DNA of 43,522 nt from JAOPZW01 sp036379935 (lineage in GTDB: Bacteria > Actinomycetota > Thermoleophilia > Solirubrobacterales > Solirubrobacteraceae). Position 1 is the stretch's first letter; the number at the start of each line of letters is the position of its first letter. This document shows, piece by piece, positions 8,199 to 15,460 of this stretch. The notes beneath the pieces were generated by a model. It did no database searches and had not been told where the DNA came from. It saw only the letters and a program-made list of their open reading frames with translations. The DNA lies in NCBI GenBank assembly GCA_036379935.1, contig DASVFT010000173.1, forward strand, positions 1 through 43,522, in the 5' to 3' direction. The position numbers were made by a program, and so were the translations under genes.

Positions 8199-8839
8199 AG
8201 GACGACACCACCGCCATCTACGAACGCGCCGAGCTCGGCGGGGCGATCCGGCTCGGGCAGTCGCCCGCGATTCTGGTCGTCGACTTCTCGAACGGCTTCA
8301 GCGACCGTGGGTCCCGCCTGGGCTCGGACCTCGACGCGGAGATCGCCGCCACCCGGCGGCTGCTCGACGCCGCGCGGGCCAAGGGCGTGCCGATCGTGTT
8401 CACCACCGTCGCGCTCAACCCCACCGGCACCGACGCCGGGCTGTGGGTGCAGAAGATCCCCGCGCTGCTCGACCTCCAGATCGGCAGCGAGGCCGTGGAG
8501 ATCGACGCCCGCCTGGATGCGCAGCCGCACGACACGGTGATCGTCAAGAAGGGCGCCTCGGCCTTCTTCGGGACCAACCTGTCGGCGATCCTCACGGCGC
8601 AGGGCGTCGACACCGTCGTGCTGTGCGGCGCGACGACGAGCGGCTGCGTGCGCGCCACGGCGATCGACCTGCTCCAGTACGGCTTCCCGGCGATCGTCCC
8701 GCGCGAGTGCGTGGGCGACCGCGCCGCGGGCCCCCACGAGGCGAACCTGATCGACATCCACGCCAAGTACGCCGACGTGGTCTCGGTCGAGCAGGCGCTC
8801 GAGTACGTCTCGTCGGTGCCGGCCCGCGCTCGACGCTAG
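8195..8839 (+). CDS. Isochorismatase-family hydrolase, N-carbamoylsarcosine amidase-like
   Basis: A 214-residue cysteine hydrolase. The family triad is visible: D30 (VVDFSNGF), K118 (VIVKKGASAFFGT) and nucleophile C151 (GATTSGCVRAT). The SGCVRATAIDLLQYGF stretch and the overall length fit N-carbamoylsarcosine amidohydrolase and related amidases rather than isochorismatase proper. Expected chemistry is release of ammonia and CO2 from an N-carbamoyl compound, or amide hydrolysis. It is translationally coupled to the PuuE-like gene. Its TAG stop shares CTAG with the stop of the convergent dehydrogenase gene. Maleamate or ureidoacrylate amidase are alternatives that I cannot exclude. Confidence 0.86.
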   Translation: MKDDTTAIYERAELGGAIRLGQSPAILVVDFSNGFSDRGSRLGSDLDAEIAATRRLLDAARAKGVPIVFTTVALNPTGTDAGLWVQKIPALLDLQIGSEAVEIDARLDAQPHDTVIVKKGASAFFGTNLSAILTAQGVDTVVLCGATTSGCVRATAIDLLQYGFPAIVPRECVGDRAAGPHEANLIDIHAKYADVVSVEQALEYVSSVPARARR

Positions 8840-9696
8840 GGGCCGTACTCGTAGAAGCCGCGGCCCGTCTTGCGCCCAAGGTGCCCCGAGACGACCATCC
8901 GCTTCATGAGCGGCGGCGGCGCGTACTCGTCGCGCTTGAACTCCTCGTAGAGCGAGTCGCAGACGCTGTAGAGGACGTCGAGGCCGACGAAGTCGCACAG
9001 CTGCAGCGGGCCCATCGGATGACCGCAGCCGAGCTTCATCCCCTCGTCGATGTCCTCGCGCGTGGCGAAGCCGTCCTCGTACATGCGCACGGCGGCCATG
9101 AGGTAGGGGACGAGCAGGAAGTTCACGATGAACCCCGAGCGATCCTTGGTGCGGATCGCCGTCTTGCCGATCTGCGCGGCAAACGACTCGGCGCGAGCCA
9201 CGGTCTCGGGCGCGGTGTCGAGGCCGATGACGACCTCGACGAGCTTCATGACCGGGACCGGCGAGAAGAAGTGCAGGCCGAGGACGCGATCCGGTCGTCC
9301 GGTGGCGGCGGCCAAGCCCGCGATCGGGATCGAGGACGTGTTGGAGGCGAGGATCGCGTCGGGCGCCACCACCGCGTCGAGCTCCTTGAAGGTCCGCGCC
9401 TTGACCTGCTCGTCCTCGACGATCGCCTCCACCACCAGCTCGGAGCCGGCAAGCGCCTCGAGGTCGGTCGACCACTCGATGCGCTGCATCAGCGCATCGG
9501 CGTCCTCCCGGTCCAGCCGGCCGCGCTCGACGACGCGCGCCAGCGACGCCTCTATCCGCTCGCGCGAGCGCTCCAGCGGCGCCGCCTCGGGCTCGTAGAG
9601 CGTCACGGCCACGCCGGCGCGTGCCGCCGACTCGGCGATGCCCGAGCCCATGAAGCCGGCTCCCACCACACCCAGCTGCGCGATCTCTGCTGCCAT
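8836..9696 (-). CDS. 3-hydroxybutyryl-CoA / 3-hydroxyacyl-CoA dehydrogenase
   Basis: A 286-residue NAD(P)-dependent dehydrogenase that oxidises or forms 3-hydroxyacyl-CoA in fatty-acid or butyrate metabolism. It has the Rossmann GVVGAGFMGSGIA, then SNTSSIPI and the catalytic His in GLHFFSPVPVMKLVE. The second domain contains DRSGFIVNFLLVPYL, GCGHPMGPL.LCD and the closing GRKTGRGFYEYGP. The length is normal for the stand-alone Hbd/FadB2 type. The start is the ATG at 9696, with a TAGGGT hexamer 8 bases upstream and no Shine-Dalgarno, so the mRNA may be leaderless. It is divergent from the GH13 gene. Confidence 0.94.
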   Translation of the reverse strand: MAAEIAQLGVVGAGFMGSGIAESAARAGVAVTLYEPEAAPLERSRERIEASLARVVERGRLDREDADALMQRIEWSTDLEALAGSELVVEAIVEDEQVKARTFKELDAVVAPDAILASNTSSIPIAGLAAATGRPDRVLGLHFFSPVPVMKLVEVVIGLDTAPETVARAESFAAQIGKTAIRTKDRSGFIVNFLLVPYLMAAVRMYEDGFATREDIDEGMKLGCGHPMGPLQLCDFVGLDVLYSVCDSLYEEFKRDEYAPPPLMKRMVVSGHLGRKTGRGFYEYGP

Positions 9697-9704
9697 GGGG
9701 CGGC

Positions 9705-9710
9705 ACCCTA
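9705..9710 (-). promoter_or_regulatory. -10 hexamer TAGGGT for the hydroxyacyl-CoA dehydrogenase gene
   Basis: TAGGGT on the minus strand ends 8 bases before the ATG at 9696, with no ribosome-binding site between. A leaderless start is predicted. I see no clear -35. Confidence 0.5.
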
Positions 9711-9756
9711 GCCCGCCGAAAGACGTGAGCGCGGTCCGCGGGTTCGGGTAGCTCCG

Positions 9757-9762
9757 TAGGGT
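9757..9762 (+). promoter_or_regulatory. -10 hexamer TAGGGT for the GH13 gene
   Basis: The same hexamer at the same 8-base distance from the ATG at 9771 on the opposite strand, mirroring the dehydrogenase promoter in this 74-base gap. No Shine-Dalgarno and no clear -35. Confidence 0.5.
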
Positions 9763-9770
9763 TGCCCCGC

Positions 9771-11258
9771 ATGTGGTGGCAGGACGCCGTCGTCTACCAG
9801 ATCTACCCGCGCTCCTTCGCCGATGCGTCGGGCGACGGCGTGGGCGACCTCGAGGGGCTGCGCGCGCGCCTGGAGTACCTGGAGTGGCTCGGGGTCGACG
9901 CGCTGTGGCTGTCGCCGATCTACCGCTCGCCCATGGCCGACTTCGGCTACGACGTGGCCGACTACCGCGACGTCGATCCGCTGTTCGGCGACCTCCAGAC
10001 CTTCGACGCGATGCTCGAGGAGGCCCACGCGCGCGGGATCCGCGTGCTGCTGGACTGGGTCCCCAACCACACCTCTGACCAGCACCCGTGGTTCGTGGAG
10101 AGCCGCGCCTCGCGCGAATCGCCCAAGCGCTCCTGGTATCGCTGGCGCGACGGGTCGCCCGACGTCCCGCCCAACAACTGGCCCGCCGCGTTCGGCGGCG
10201 GCATTGCCTGGACCTGGGACGAGGGCACCGAGCAGTGGTACCTGCACACCTTCCTGCCCCAGCAGCCCGACCTCAACTGGGACGAGCCGGAGGTCGTGGC
10301 CGCGATGCACGACGTCCTGCGCTTCTGGATGGACCGCGGCGTCGACGGCTTCCGGGCCGACGTCGTGCACCTCATCGGCAAGGACCCGGAGCTCGCCGAC
10401 CTGCCCGCCATCGTGGGCAGTCCGCTCGACATCGTGGGCACGCACGACTACGCGGGGACGCACGACCTGCTGCGCGGCATCCGCCGCGTGCTCGACGAGT
10501 ACCCGGGCGAGCGGATGATGGTGGGCGAGATCAACCTCCGCGAGACGTCGCTCATCGCGCCCTACGTCGGCGACGACGAGCTCAACCTCGCCTTCGACTT
10601 CGAATCGCTGTACGTCCCCTGGGAGGCGGCCGCGTGGCGGGCGCGCATCGCCCACGTCGAGGAGATCATGGGCCCGCGCTGGCCGACGTGGGTGTTCTCC
10701 AACCATGACCAGCCGCGCATCCGCACGCGGCTGGGGGGCGTCGACCCTCGCGCGCGGGCCGCGCTCGTGATGCTCCTCACACTCCGCGGGACCCCGTTCC
10801 TCTACGCCGGCGAGGAGCTCGGCCTCGAAGACGCCCAGGTCCCGCCGGAGCGGGTGGTCGACCCCGGCGGCCGGGACGGGTGCCGCGCCCCGATCCCGTG
10901 GACCGCGGACGAGGACCACGGCTGGCCGACCGAGCCGTGGCTGCCGTGGCCGCCCAATCCGGCGCAGCGCAACGTCGCGACGCAGCGCGGTGACCCGGGC
11001 TCGATGCTCGACCTCGCCCGCTCCGCGCTCGCGGTGCGCCGCGACTCCCCCGCCCTGCGCGGCGGGAGCCTCGCGCTGCTCGACGACGCGCCCGAAGCCG
11101 TGCTGGCCTACGAACGCGCCAGCGGCGACGATCGGCGCCGCGTGTGGGTCAACTTCGGCCCCATGCCGGCGCCGCTTCCCGAGGGCGCGGAGGTGCAGCT
11201 GCGCACCGACGCCGCCGACGGCCCGCTGGCCGTCGATGGCGCCGCCGTCATGAGGTGA
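9771..11258 (+). CDS. GH13 alpha-glucosidase (oligo-1,6-glucosidase-like)
   Basis: A 495-residue cytosolic alpha-glucosidase of family GH13. It begins MWWQDAVVYQIYPRSFAD and has DWVPNHTSDQHPWF, GFRADVVH with nucleophile D197, acid/base E253 (MMVGEINL) and the transition-state Asp D313 (FSNHDQPR). It should act on short alpha-glucosides such as isomaltose, maltose or sucrose; residue reading cannot fix the linkage. It is a little shorter than the usual 530-560 residues, mainly at the C-terminal beta domain. I prefer the ATG at 9771 to an in-frame TTG at 9762, because similarity starts there and a -10 hexamer lies just upstream. Its last 11 bases overlap the convergent PLP gene. Confidence 0.93.
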   Translation: MWWQDAVVYQIYPRSFADASGDGVGDLEGLRARLEYLEWLGVDALWLSPIYRSPMADFGYDVADYRDVDPLFGDLQTFDAMLEEAHARGIRVLLDWVPNHTSDQHPWFVESRASRESPKRSWYRWRDGSPDVPPNNWPAAFGGGIAWTWDEGTEQWYLHTFLPQQPDLNWDEPEVVAAMHDVLRFWMDRGVDGFRADVVHLIGKDPELADLPAIVGSPLDIVGTHDYAGTHDLLRGIRRVLDEYPGERMMVGEINLRETSLIAPYVGDDELNLAFDFESLYVPWEAAAWRARIAHVEEIMGPRWPTWVFSNHDQPRIRTRLGGVDPRARAALVMLLTLRGTPFLYAGEELGLEDAQVPPERVVDPGGRDGCRAPIPWTADEDHGWPTEPWLPWPPNPAQRNVATQRGDPGSMLDLARSALAVRRDSPALRGGSLALLDDAPEAVLAYERASGDDRRRVWVNFGPMPAPLPEGAEVQLRTDAADGPLAVDGAAVMR

Positions 11259-12348
11259 CGCCCTCGGTGGCGAAGAGCAGCACCGAGGACTCCGACCAGA
11301 GGCCCAGCCGCTCGCGATGCGACGCGGCCTGCGGTCCGGTGAGCAGCTCGCGGGCCGCGGCCACGGCCACCCCCGAGCACTCGCCGACCGCGACGCCGTG
11401 CTCGGCGAGCGTCCGCACGCCTTCGAGTGCCGCGTCGTCGTCGAGGGCGACGACGCCGTCGAGCCCTTCGCGCAGGAGCGGCCAGGCGACGAGCGAGGGC
11501 GTGCCGCAGTTCAGGCCCGCCATCACCGTGTGGTGGGGGCCCGGGATCGTGAGGCGCCGATCGGCCGCCAGCGAGGCCAGCACGCACGCCGCCTGCTCGG
11601 GCTCGACCCCGACGATGCGCGGCGCCTGCGGTCCCGGTTGGCGGACGTGGCGGATGACCGCGGCGCCGAACGACCCCACCCCGAGCTGCACGAGCACGAG
11701 GTCGGGCAGCCCGCGGCCGCTCGCCGCCAGCTGCTCCTCGACCTCCCACAGGATGGTGCTGTACCCGTCGACGACGGCCGCGGGAACGCGCTCGTAGCCC
11801 GGCCACGACGTGTCGGACACGAGAACGCGCCCGTCGCCCTGCGCCTCGGCGGCCGAGCGCGCCACGGCGTCGTCATACGACCCCGCCACCCGGACCACCT
11901 CGGCTCCCTCCGCGACGATCGGGGCCACGCGCGCGTCGGCGACGTCGTCGGGCACGAGGATGCGGGCGCGCAGGCCCAGGAGGCCGGCGATGCGCGCCAC
12001 GGCGCGCCCGTGGTTGCCCTCTGTCGCCGCCACCAGGGTCAGCGCGGGCAGCGCGCCCGCGAGCCCCCCGAGCCCCTGATCCGGCGTCCACGACGGCGGC
12101 AGGACGTCGCGCAGGGCCTCGATCGTGCCCCACGCGGCGCCCATGACCTTGAACGACGGGAGGCCGAGCCGATCGATCTCGAGCTTGACATCGAGGTGGC
12201 GCACGCCGAGCTCGGACGCCAGCTCGGGCAGGCCGACCAGCGGGGTCGGCTGGTAGCCGTCGAGCGCGCGGTGAAAGGCGAGGGGCTCGCGCGGGGGCGC
12301 CTCGATCGCGCCGCCGCCACCCGGCCGGTCGCGCAGCAGCGTCGGCAA
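11248..12348 (-). CDS. PLP-dependent lyase, diaminopropionate ammonia-lyase-like
   Basis: A 366-residue fold-type II PLP enzyme. GYQPTPLVGLPELASELGV leads to the cofactor lysine K67 in LGLPSFKVMGAAWG. ATEGNHGRAVA is the Asn-Gly phosphate loop, QLGVGSFGAAVI a second Gly-rich loop, and GLNCGTPS plus GECSGVAV complete the pattern. It most resembles diaminopropionate ammonia-lyase (YgeX/DpaL), which turns 2,3-diaminopropionate into pyruvate and ammonia; threonine dehydratase or synthase are more distant options. I see only a TTG (12348) as an in-frame start after the upstream stop, giving a 5-base gap to the acyl-CoA synthetase gene, with which it is probably co-transcribed. Confidence 0.82.
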   Translation of the reverse strand: MPTLLRDRPGGGGAIEAPPREPLAFHRALDGYQPTPLVGLPELASELGVRHLDVKLEIDRLGLPSFKVMGAAWGTIEALRDVLPPSWTPDQGLGGLAGALPALTLVAATEGNHGRAVARIAGLLGLRARILVPDDVADARVAPIVAEGAEVVRVAGSYDDAVARSAAEAQGDGRVLVSDTSWPGYERVPAAVVDGYSTILWEVEEQLAASGRGLPDLVLVQLGVGSFGAAVIRHVRQPGPQAPRIVGVEPEQAACVLASLAADRRLTIPGPHHTVMAGLNCGTPSLVAWPLLREGLDGVVALDDDAALEGVRTLAEHGVAVGECSGVAVAAARELLTGPQAASHRERLGLWSESSVLLFATEGVTS

Positions 12349-12353
12349 CGGGG

Positions 12354-13916
12354 CTAGGCCTTCGTCGCGGCCTGCTCGCGCTCGCGCAACTCGATGCGAC
12401 GGATCTTGCCGGTCAGCGTCTTGGGCAGGTCGGCGACGAACTCGATCCGGCGCGGGTAGGCGTAGGCCGACAGCCGGTCGCGCACGAAGCGCTTGATGTC
12501 GTCGGCCACCTCGTCGGACGGCTCGTGGCCCTCGGCCAGCACGATGAAGGCCTTGACCACGTTGCCCTTGACCTCGTCGGGCGAGGCGACCGCGGCGGCC
12601 TCGCGGACGGCCGGGTGCTCGAGGCACGCCGACTCGACCTCGAAGGGACCGATCCGGTAGCCGGCGGCGATGATGACGTCGTCGGCGCGTCCGGCGTACC
12701 AGATGTAGCCGTCCTCGTCCTCCGTCGCGGCGTCCTTGGAGTGGAACCACTCGCCGCCGAACGTCTCCTCGGAGGCCTCGGGGTTGCGCCAGTAGCCCAG
12801 CGGATAGTGCGGGTTCGAGCGCGCGCGCAGGCAGATCTCGCCGCGCTCGCCGCGCGGCACCGGCCGCTCGTCCTCGTCGAGGAGCTGGACGTCCCAGCCC
12901 GGCACCGGCCGCCCCATCGAGCCCTCGCGGACCTCCATGAACGGATAGTTGCCGACGAGCGGATAGCTCTCGGTCAGCCCGTAGTAGTCGAGGACGGTGA
13001 GCCCGTACTGCTCGCGGAACCAGCGGATCGCCTCGGGGTTCAGCGGCTCGCCGGCCGAGCAAACGCGGCGGAAGCGCTGCGGATAGCGCGTACCGGCGTC
13101 CTCGATGGCCATCATCGCGCGCATGGCCGTGGGCGTGGTGAAGACGTTCGTCACCTCATGGCGACTGAGGAAGTCCAGCTGCTTGTGGGGGTCGAAGCCG
13201 CCCGCGCGCTGGTACACGGCCTGGGTGGCACCCAGCCGCCAGGGTCCCAGGAGCGGCGCGATCCCGGCCGCCCATGCCCACTCGCCCATGCCGTGGAAGC
13301 GCTCGCCGTCCTGCACCTCGTGGCAGTAGACGAACTCCTCGTGGGCGAGGATGTAGCGGTGGGCATGGACGATGCCCTTGGCCAGGCCGGTCGTCCCGCT
13401 CGTGTAGTACAGCTGCGCCGGATCGTCGGCGGCCGTGTCGGCGGTCTGGAAGTCCGTCGAGGCGCCGTCGAGTAGGCCCTCGTCGAGAATCAGCAGCTCG
13501 CCGACGAGCGACGGGTCGAAGCGGTCCGCGTTGGCCCTGTCGGTGACGAGCACGCGGGGCTCCGAGTCGCGTAGGCGATGGGCGATGCCCTCGTCGCCGT
13601 AGAGCACGGACATCGACAGCAGGATGCCCGCGTTCTTCCACGTGCCGAAGAACACCGCCGCGGTCTCCGGCGTCGGCGGCAGCACGACGGCCACGCGCTC
13701 GCCGCGCTCGACGCCGTGGTCGCGCAGGACGTTCGCCGCCTGGTTGGCGAGGTCCTGGAGCTCGCCCCAGGTGACGTCGCGGCGCGCGCCGTCGTGACGC
13801 TCCCAGACCATCGCGGGCTTGTCACGCGCGTGCTTGTCGCAGACGTCCGCGGCGATGTTGTAGCGCTCGGGCACGTCCCACGCGTGGGAGGCGCAGATCT
13901 CCTCGTAGCGACCCAT
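12354..13916 (-). CDS. Acyl-CoA synthetase, AMP-forming (medium-chain/MACS-like)
   Basis: A 520-residue adenylate-forming enzyme that activates a carboxylate to its CoA thioester. It has the P-loop-like YYTSGTTGLAKG, the A5 motif YYGLTESYP, WYAGRADDVI and GYRIGPFEVES. The catalytic lysine lies near the C-terminus in LPKTLTGKIRRIEL. WAWAAG and the overall length suggest the medium-chain (ACSM/benzoate) branch rather than acetyl-CoA synthetase, which is present separately at 15461-17437. An AGAAGG sequence precedes the ATG at 13916. It is the first gene of a likely two-gene operon with the PLP lyase. Confidence 0.9.
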   Translation of the reverse strand: MGRYEEICASHAWDVPERYNIAADVCDKHARDKPAMVWERHDGARRDVTWGELQDLANQAANVLRDHGVERGERVAVVLPPTPETAAVFFGTWKNAGILLSMSVLYGDEGIAHRLRDSEPRVLVTDRANADRFDPSLVGELLILDEGLLDGASTDFQTADTAADDPAQLYYTSGTTGLAKGIVHAHRYILAHEEFVYCHEVQDGERFHGMGEWAWAAGIAPLLGPWRLGATQAVYQRAGGFDPHKQLDFLSRHEVTNVFTTPTAMRAMMAIEDAGTRYPQRFRRVCSAGEPLNPEAIRWFREQYGLTVLDYYGLTESYPLVGNYPFMEVREGSMGRPVPGWDVQLLDEDERPVPRGERGEICLRARSNPHYPLGYWRNPEASEETFGGEWFHSKDAATEDEDGYIWYAGRADDVIIAAGYRIGPFEVESACLEHPAVREAAAVASPDEVKGNVVKAFIVLAEGHEPSDEVADDIKRFVRDRLSAYAYPRRIEFVADLPKTLTGKIRRIELREREQAATKA

Positions 13917-14021
13917 GGCGCCCTTCTACCTGCCCCGAAGAGATGGCGCAAGTGAGAGGAATGGGCTCCGGCCCACCGGGTACCGCCGCGGCACCCCGAG
14001 ACCCAACGAAAGGAGGGGGCA

Positions 14022-14522
14022 ATGACCGATGTACGCGAACAGGCGGCGCAGCAAGCGCAGCAGGCGCGCGGCCAGGTGCGCGAGCAGCTGCGCACGCAGG
14101 TCGACCAGCGCTCGACGCAGGCCGGCGAGCGCATAGCGCAGCAGGCCGACGACGTCCGTACCGTCGCGCAGCAGCTCCGAGAGCAGGGCAAGGAGCCGCC
14201 GGCGCGGATGGCAGAGCAGGTCGCCGAGCGCGCCGAGCGCGCAGGGAAGTGGTTGCAGGAATCCGACGGTGACCGCATCCTCGGCGACGTCGAGGACTTC
14301 GGGCGCCGCAATCCGTGGGCGGTCGCAGCCGGCGGCGCCGCCATCGGCTTCGCGCTGTCGCGGATGCTGAAGGCGTCCAGCAGCCAGCGCTACGACCGGC
14401 GCAGCCAGGGCAACGGCAGCCAGGAGCTCGAGCCGCGCTTCGGGCGGACCACGCCGAGTACGCCGTCGATGCCCGCGGCCGGCCCGGGGGCGACGGCGCC
14501 ATCGCCGGGGACGATGCGATGA
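14022..14522 (+). CDS. Coiled-coil, apolipoprotein-like envelope protein
   Basis: A 166-residue protein. Residues 1-95 are Gln/Arg/Ala-rich amphipathic helix (REQAAQQAQQARGQVREQL). A short hydrophobic stretch with small residues (NPWAVAAGGAAIGFALSRML, about 105-124) could insert in or lie on a membrane. The last 40 residues are a disordered Ser/Pro/Gly tail. I recognise no catalytic motif. The layout resembles DUF883-like stress proteins that associate with membranes. A strong AAAGGAGGGGG precedes the ATG by a few bases. Its stop overlaps the next start (ATGA), opening a three-gene operon. Confidence 0.85.
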   Translation: MTDVREQAAQQAQQARGQVREQLRTQVDQRSTQAGERIAQQADDVRTVAQQLREQGKEPPARMAEQVAERAERAGKWLQESDGDRILGDVEDFGRRNPWAVAAGGAAIGFALSRMLKASSSQRYDRRSQGNGSQELEPRFGRTTPSTPSMPAAGPGATAPSPGTMR

Positions 14523-14941
14523 CCGAGCACCACGCGGGCCCCGAGCTGCGCGATCAGCCGCTGGGCGAGCTCTTCGGCCGCCTGTCCTCGGACCTCTCGA
14601 CGCTCATCCGCCAGGAGCTCGAGCTCGCACGGGCCGAGCTGACGCAGAAGGGACGCGAGGCGGGCAAGGGCGCCGGGTTCCTGGGCGGCGCCGGCGCCGT
14701 CGGCTTCCTCGCCGCGGGCGCGCTGACGGCGTGCTTCGTCCTCGTGCTGGATCTGGCGATGCCCGCCTGGCTCGGCGCCCTCATCGTCACCGTCGTGTAC
14801 GCCGCCATCGCCGCGGTCCTCGCCCTTCGAGGCCGTGATCGCGTGCAGGCAGCCACCCCACCCGTTCCCGAGCAGACCGTCGAAACCGTGAAGGAGGACG
14901 TCGAATGGGCCAAGACCCGGACACGATCCGCGCAGAGGTAG
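14519..14941 (+). CDS. Phage-holin superfamily III / Actinobacterial Holin-X-like membrane protein
   Basis: A 140-residue protein. A cytosolic amphipathic helix (LGELFGRLSSDLSTLIRQELELARAEL) leads to two transmembrane helices (about 55-80 and 83-108), then a short charged tail. This is the pattern of the holin-X/DUF1469 family, which is widespread in actinomycetes outside prophages; nothing here suggests lysis. It overlaps the gene before by 4 bases and the gene after by 37 bases, so the three should be made together. The start is fixed by the ATGA overlap. Confidence 0.88.
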   Translation: MTEHHAGPELRDQPLGELFGRLSSDLSTLIRQELELARAELTQKGREAGKGAGFLGGAGAVGFLAAGALTACFVLVLDLAMPAWLGALIVTVVYAAIAAVLALRGRDRVQAATPPVPEQTVETVKEDVEWAKTRTRSAQR

Positions 14942-15414
14942 AGCAGACCCGCGAGCGCATGGGCGAAACCGTCGACGCGCTCGCCTACAAGGCCGATGTC
15001 AAGACGCGCGCCAAGGAGTCGGTGACCGGCAAGATGGAGAACCTGAAGGAGAAGGTCAGCGGAGCGACGCTCGACACGGGCGACGTCAAGCATGGCGCTC
15101 GCCGCGCCGCGAGCGTCGCCCAGGAGAACCCGCTCGGGCTGGCCATCGGCGGCGTCGCCGTCGGCTTCCTGGCCGGGATGCTGATCCCAACGACCCGGGT
15201 CGAGGACGAGCGGCTCGGTCCGGTGGCGGATCAGGTCAAGGAGCGTGCCACGCAGGCCGGCCAGCAGGCGCTCGAGCACGGCAAGGAGGTCGCGGGCGAC
15301 GTCGCCCAGGCGGCCAAGGAGACCGCCCAGGAAAGCGGTCGCGAGCACGCCGAGCAGGCCAAGGAGGACGTCAAGCAGTCCGCGCAGCAGGTCCGCGAGA
15401 ACGTCCGCAGCTAG
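14905..15414 (+). CDS. DUF3618-type protein with long helical C-terminus
   Basis: A 169-residue protein. The N-terminal motif PDTIRAEVEQTRERMGETVDAL is the DUF3618 signature. One hydrophobic segment follows (NPLGLAIGGVAVGFLAGMLIP, about 74-94). A 70-residue Ala/Glu/Gln/Lys-rich helix ends in repeated amphipathic units (KEVAGDVAQAAKET, KEDVKQSAQQV), much like the first gene of the set. Function is unknown; co-occurrence of DUF3618 with holin-X proteins is common in actinomycetes. The start is the ATG at 14905, with AAGGAGG upstream inside the preceding gene. A strong hairpin terminates after it. Confidence 0.88.
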   Translation: MGQDPDTIRAEVEQTRERMGETVDALAYKADVKTRAKESVTGKMENLKEKVSGATLDTGDVKHGARRAASVAQENPLGLAIGGVAVGFLAGMLIPTTRVEDERLGPVADQVKERATQAGQQALEHGKEVAGDVAQAAKETAQESGREHAEQAKEDVKQSAQQVRENVRS

Positions 15415-15424
15415 CTCATCACGT

Positions 15425-15454
15425 CTCGGGGCGCCGCCGCGGCGGCGCCCCGAG
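15425..15454. terminator. Perfect 30-base palindrome between convergent operons
   Basis: A 15-base arm (CTCGGGGCGCCGCCG) is followed at once by its exact reverse complement. It sits 10 bases after the DUF3618 stop and 6 bases before the acs stop. No U-run follows on either side, so it would act as a bidirectional, G+C-only terminator or as a transcript-end stabiliser. Confidence 0.75.
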
Positions 15455-15460
15455 CGTGAC

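Noticed and set aside
14519..14941. Prophage holin
   Set aside because: No phage genes, integrase or attachment site lie nearby; holin-X-type proteins are ordinary chromosomal genes in actinomycetes.
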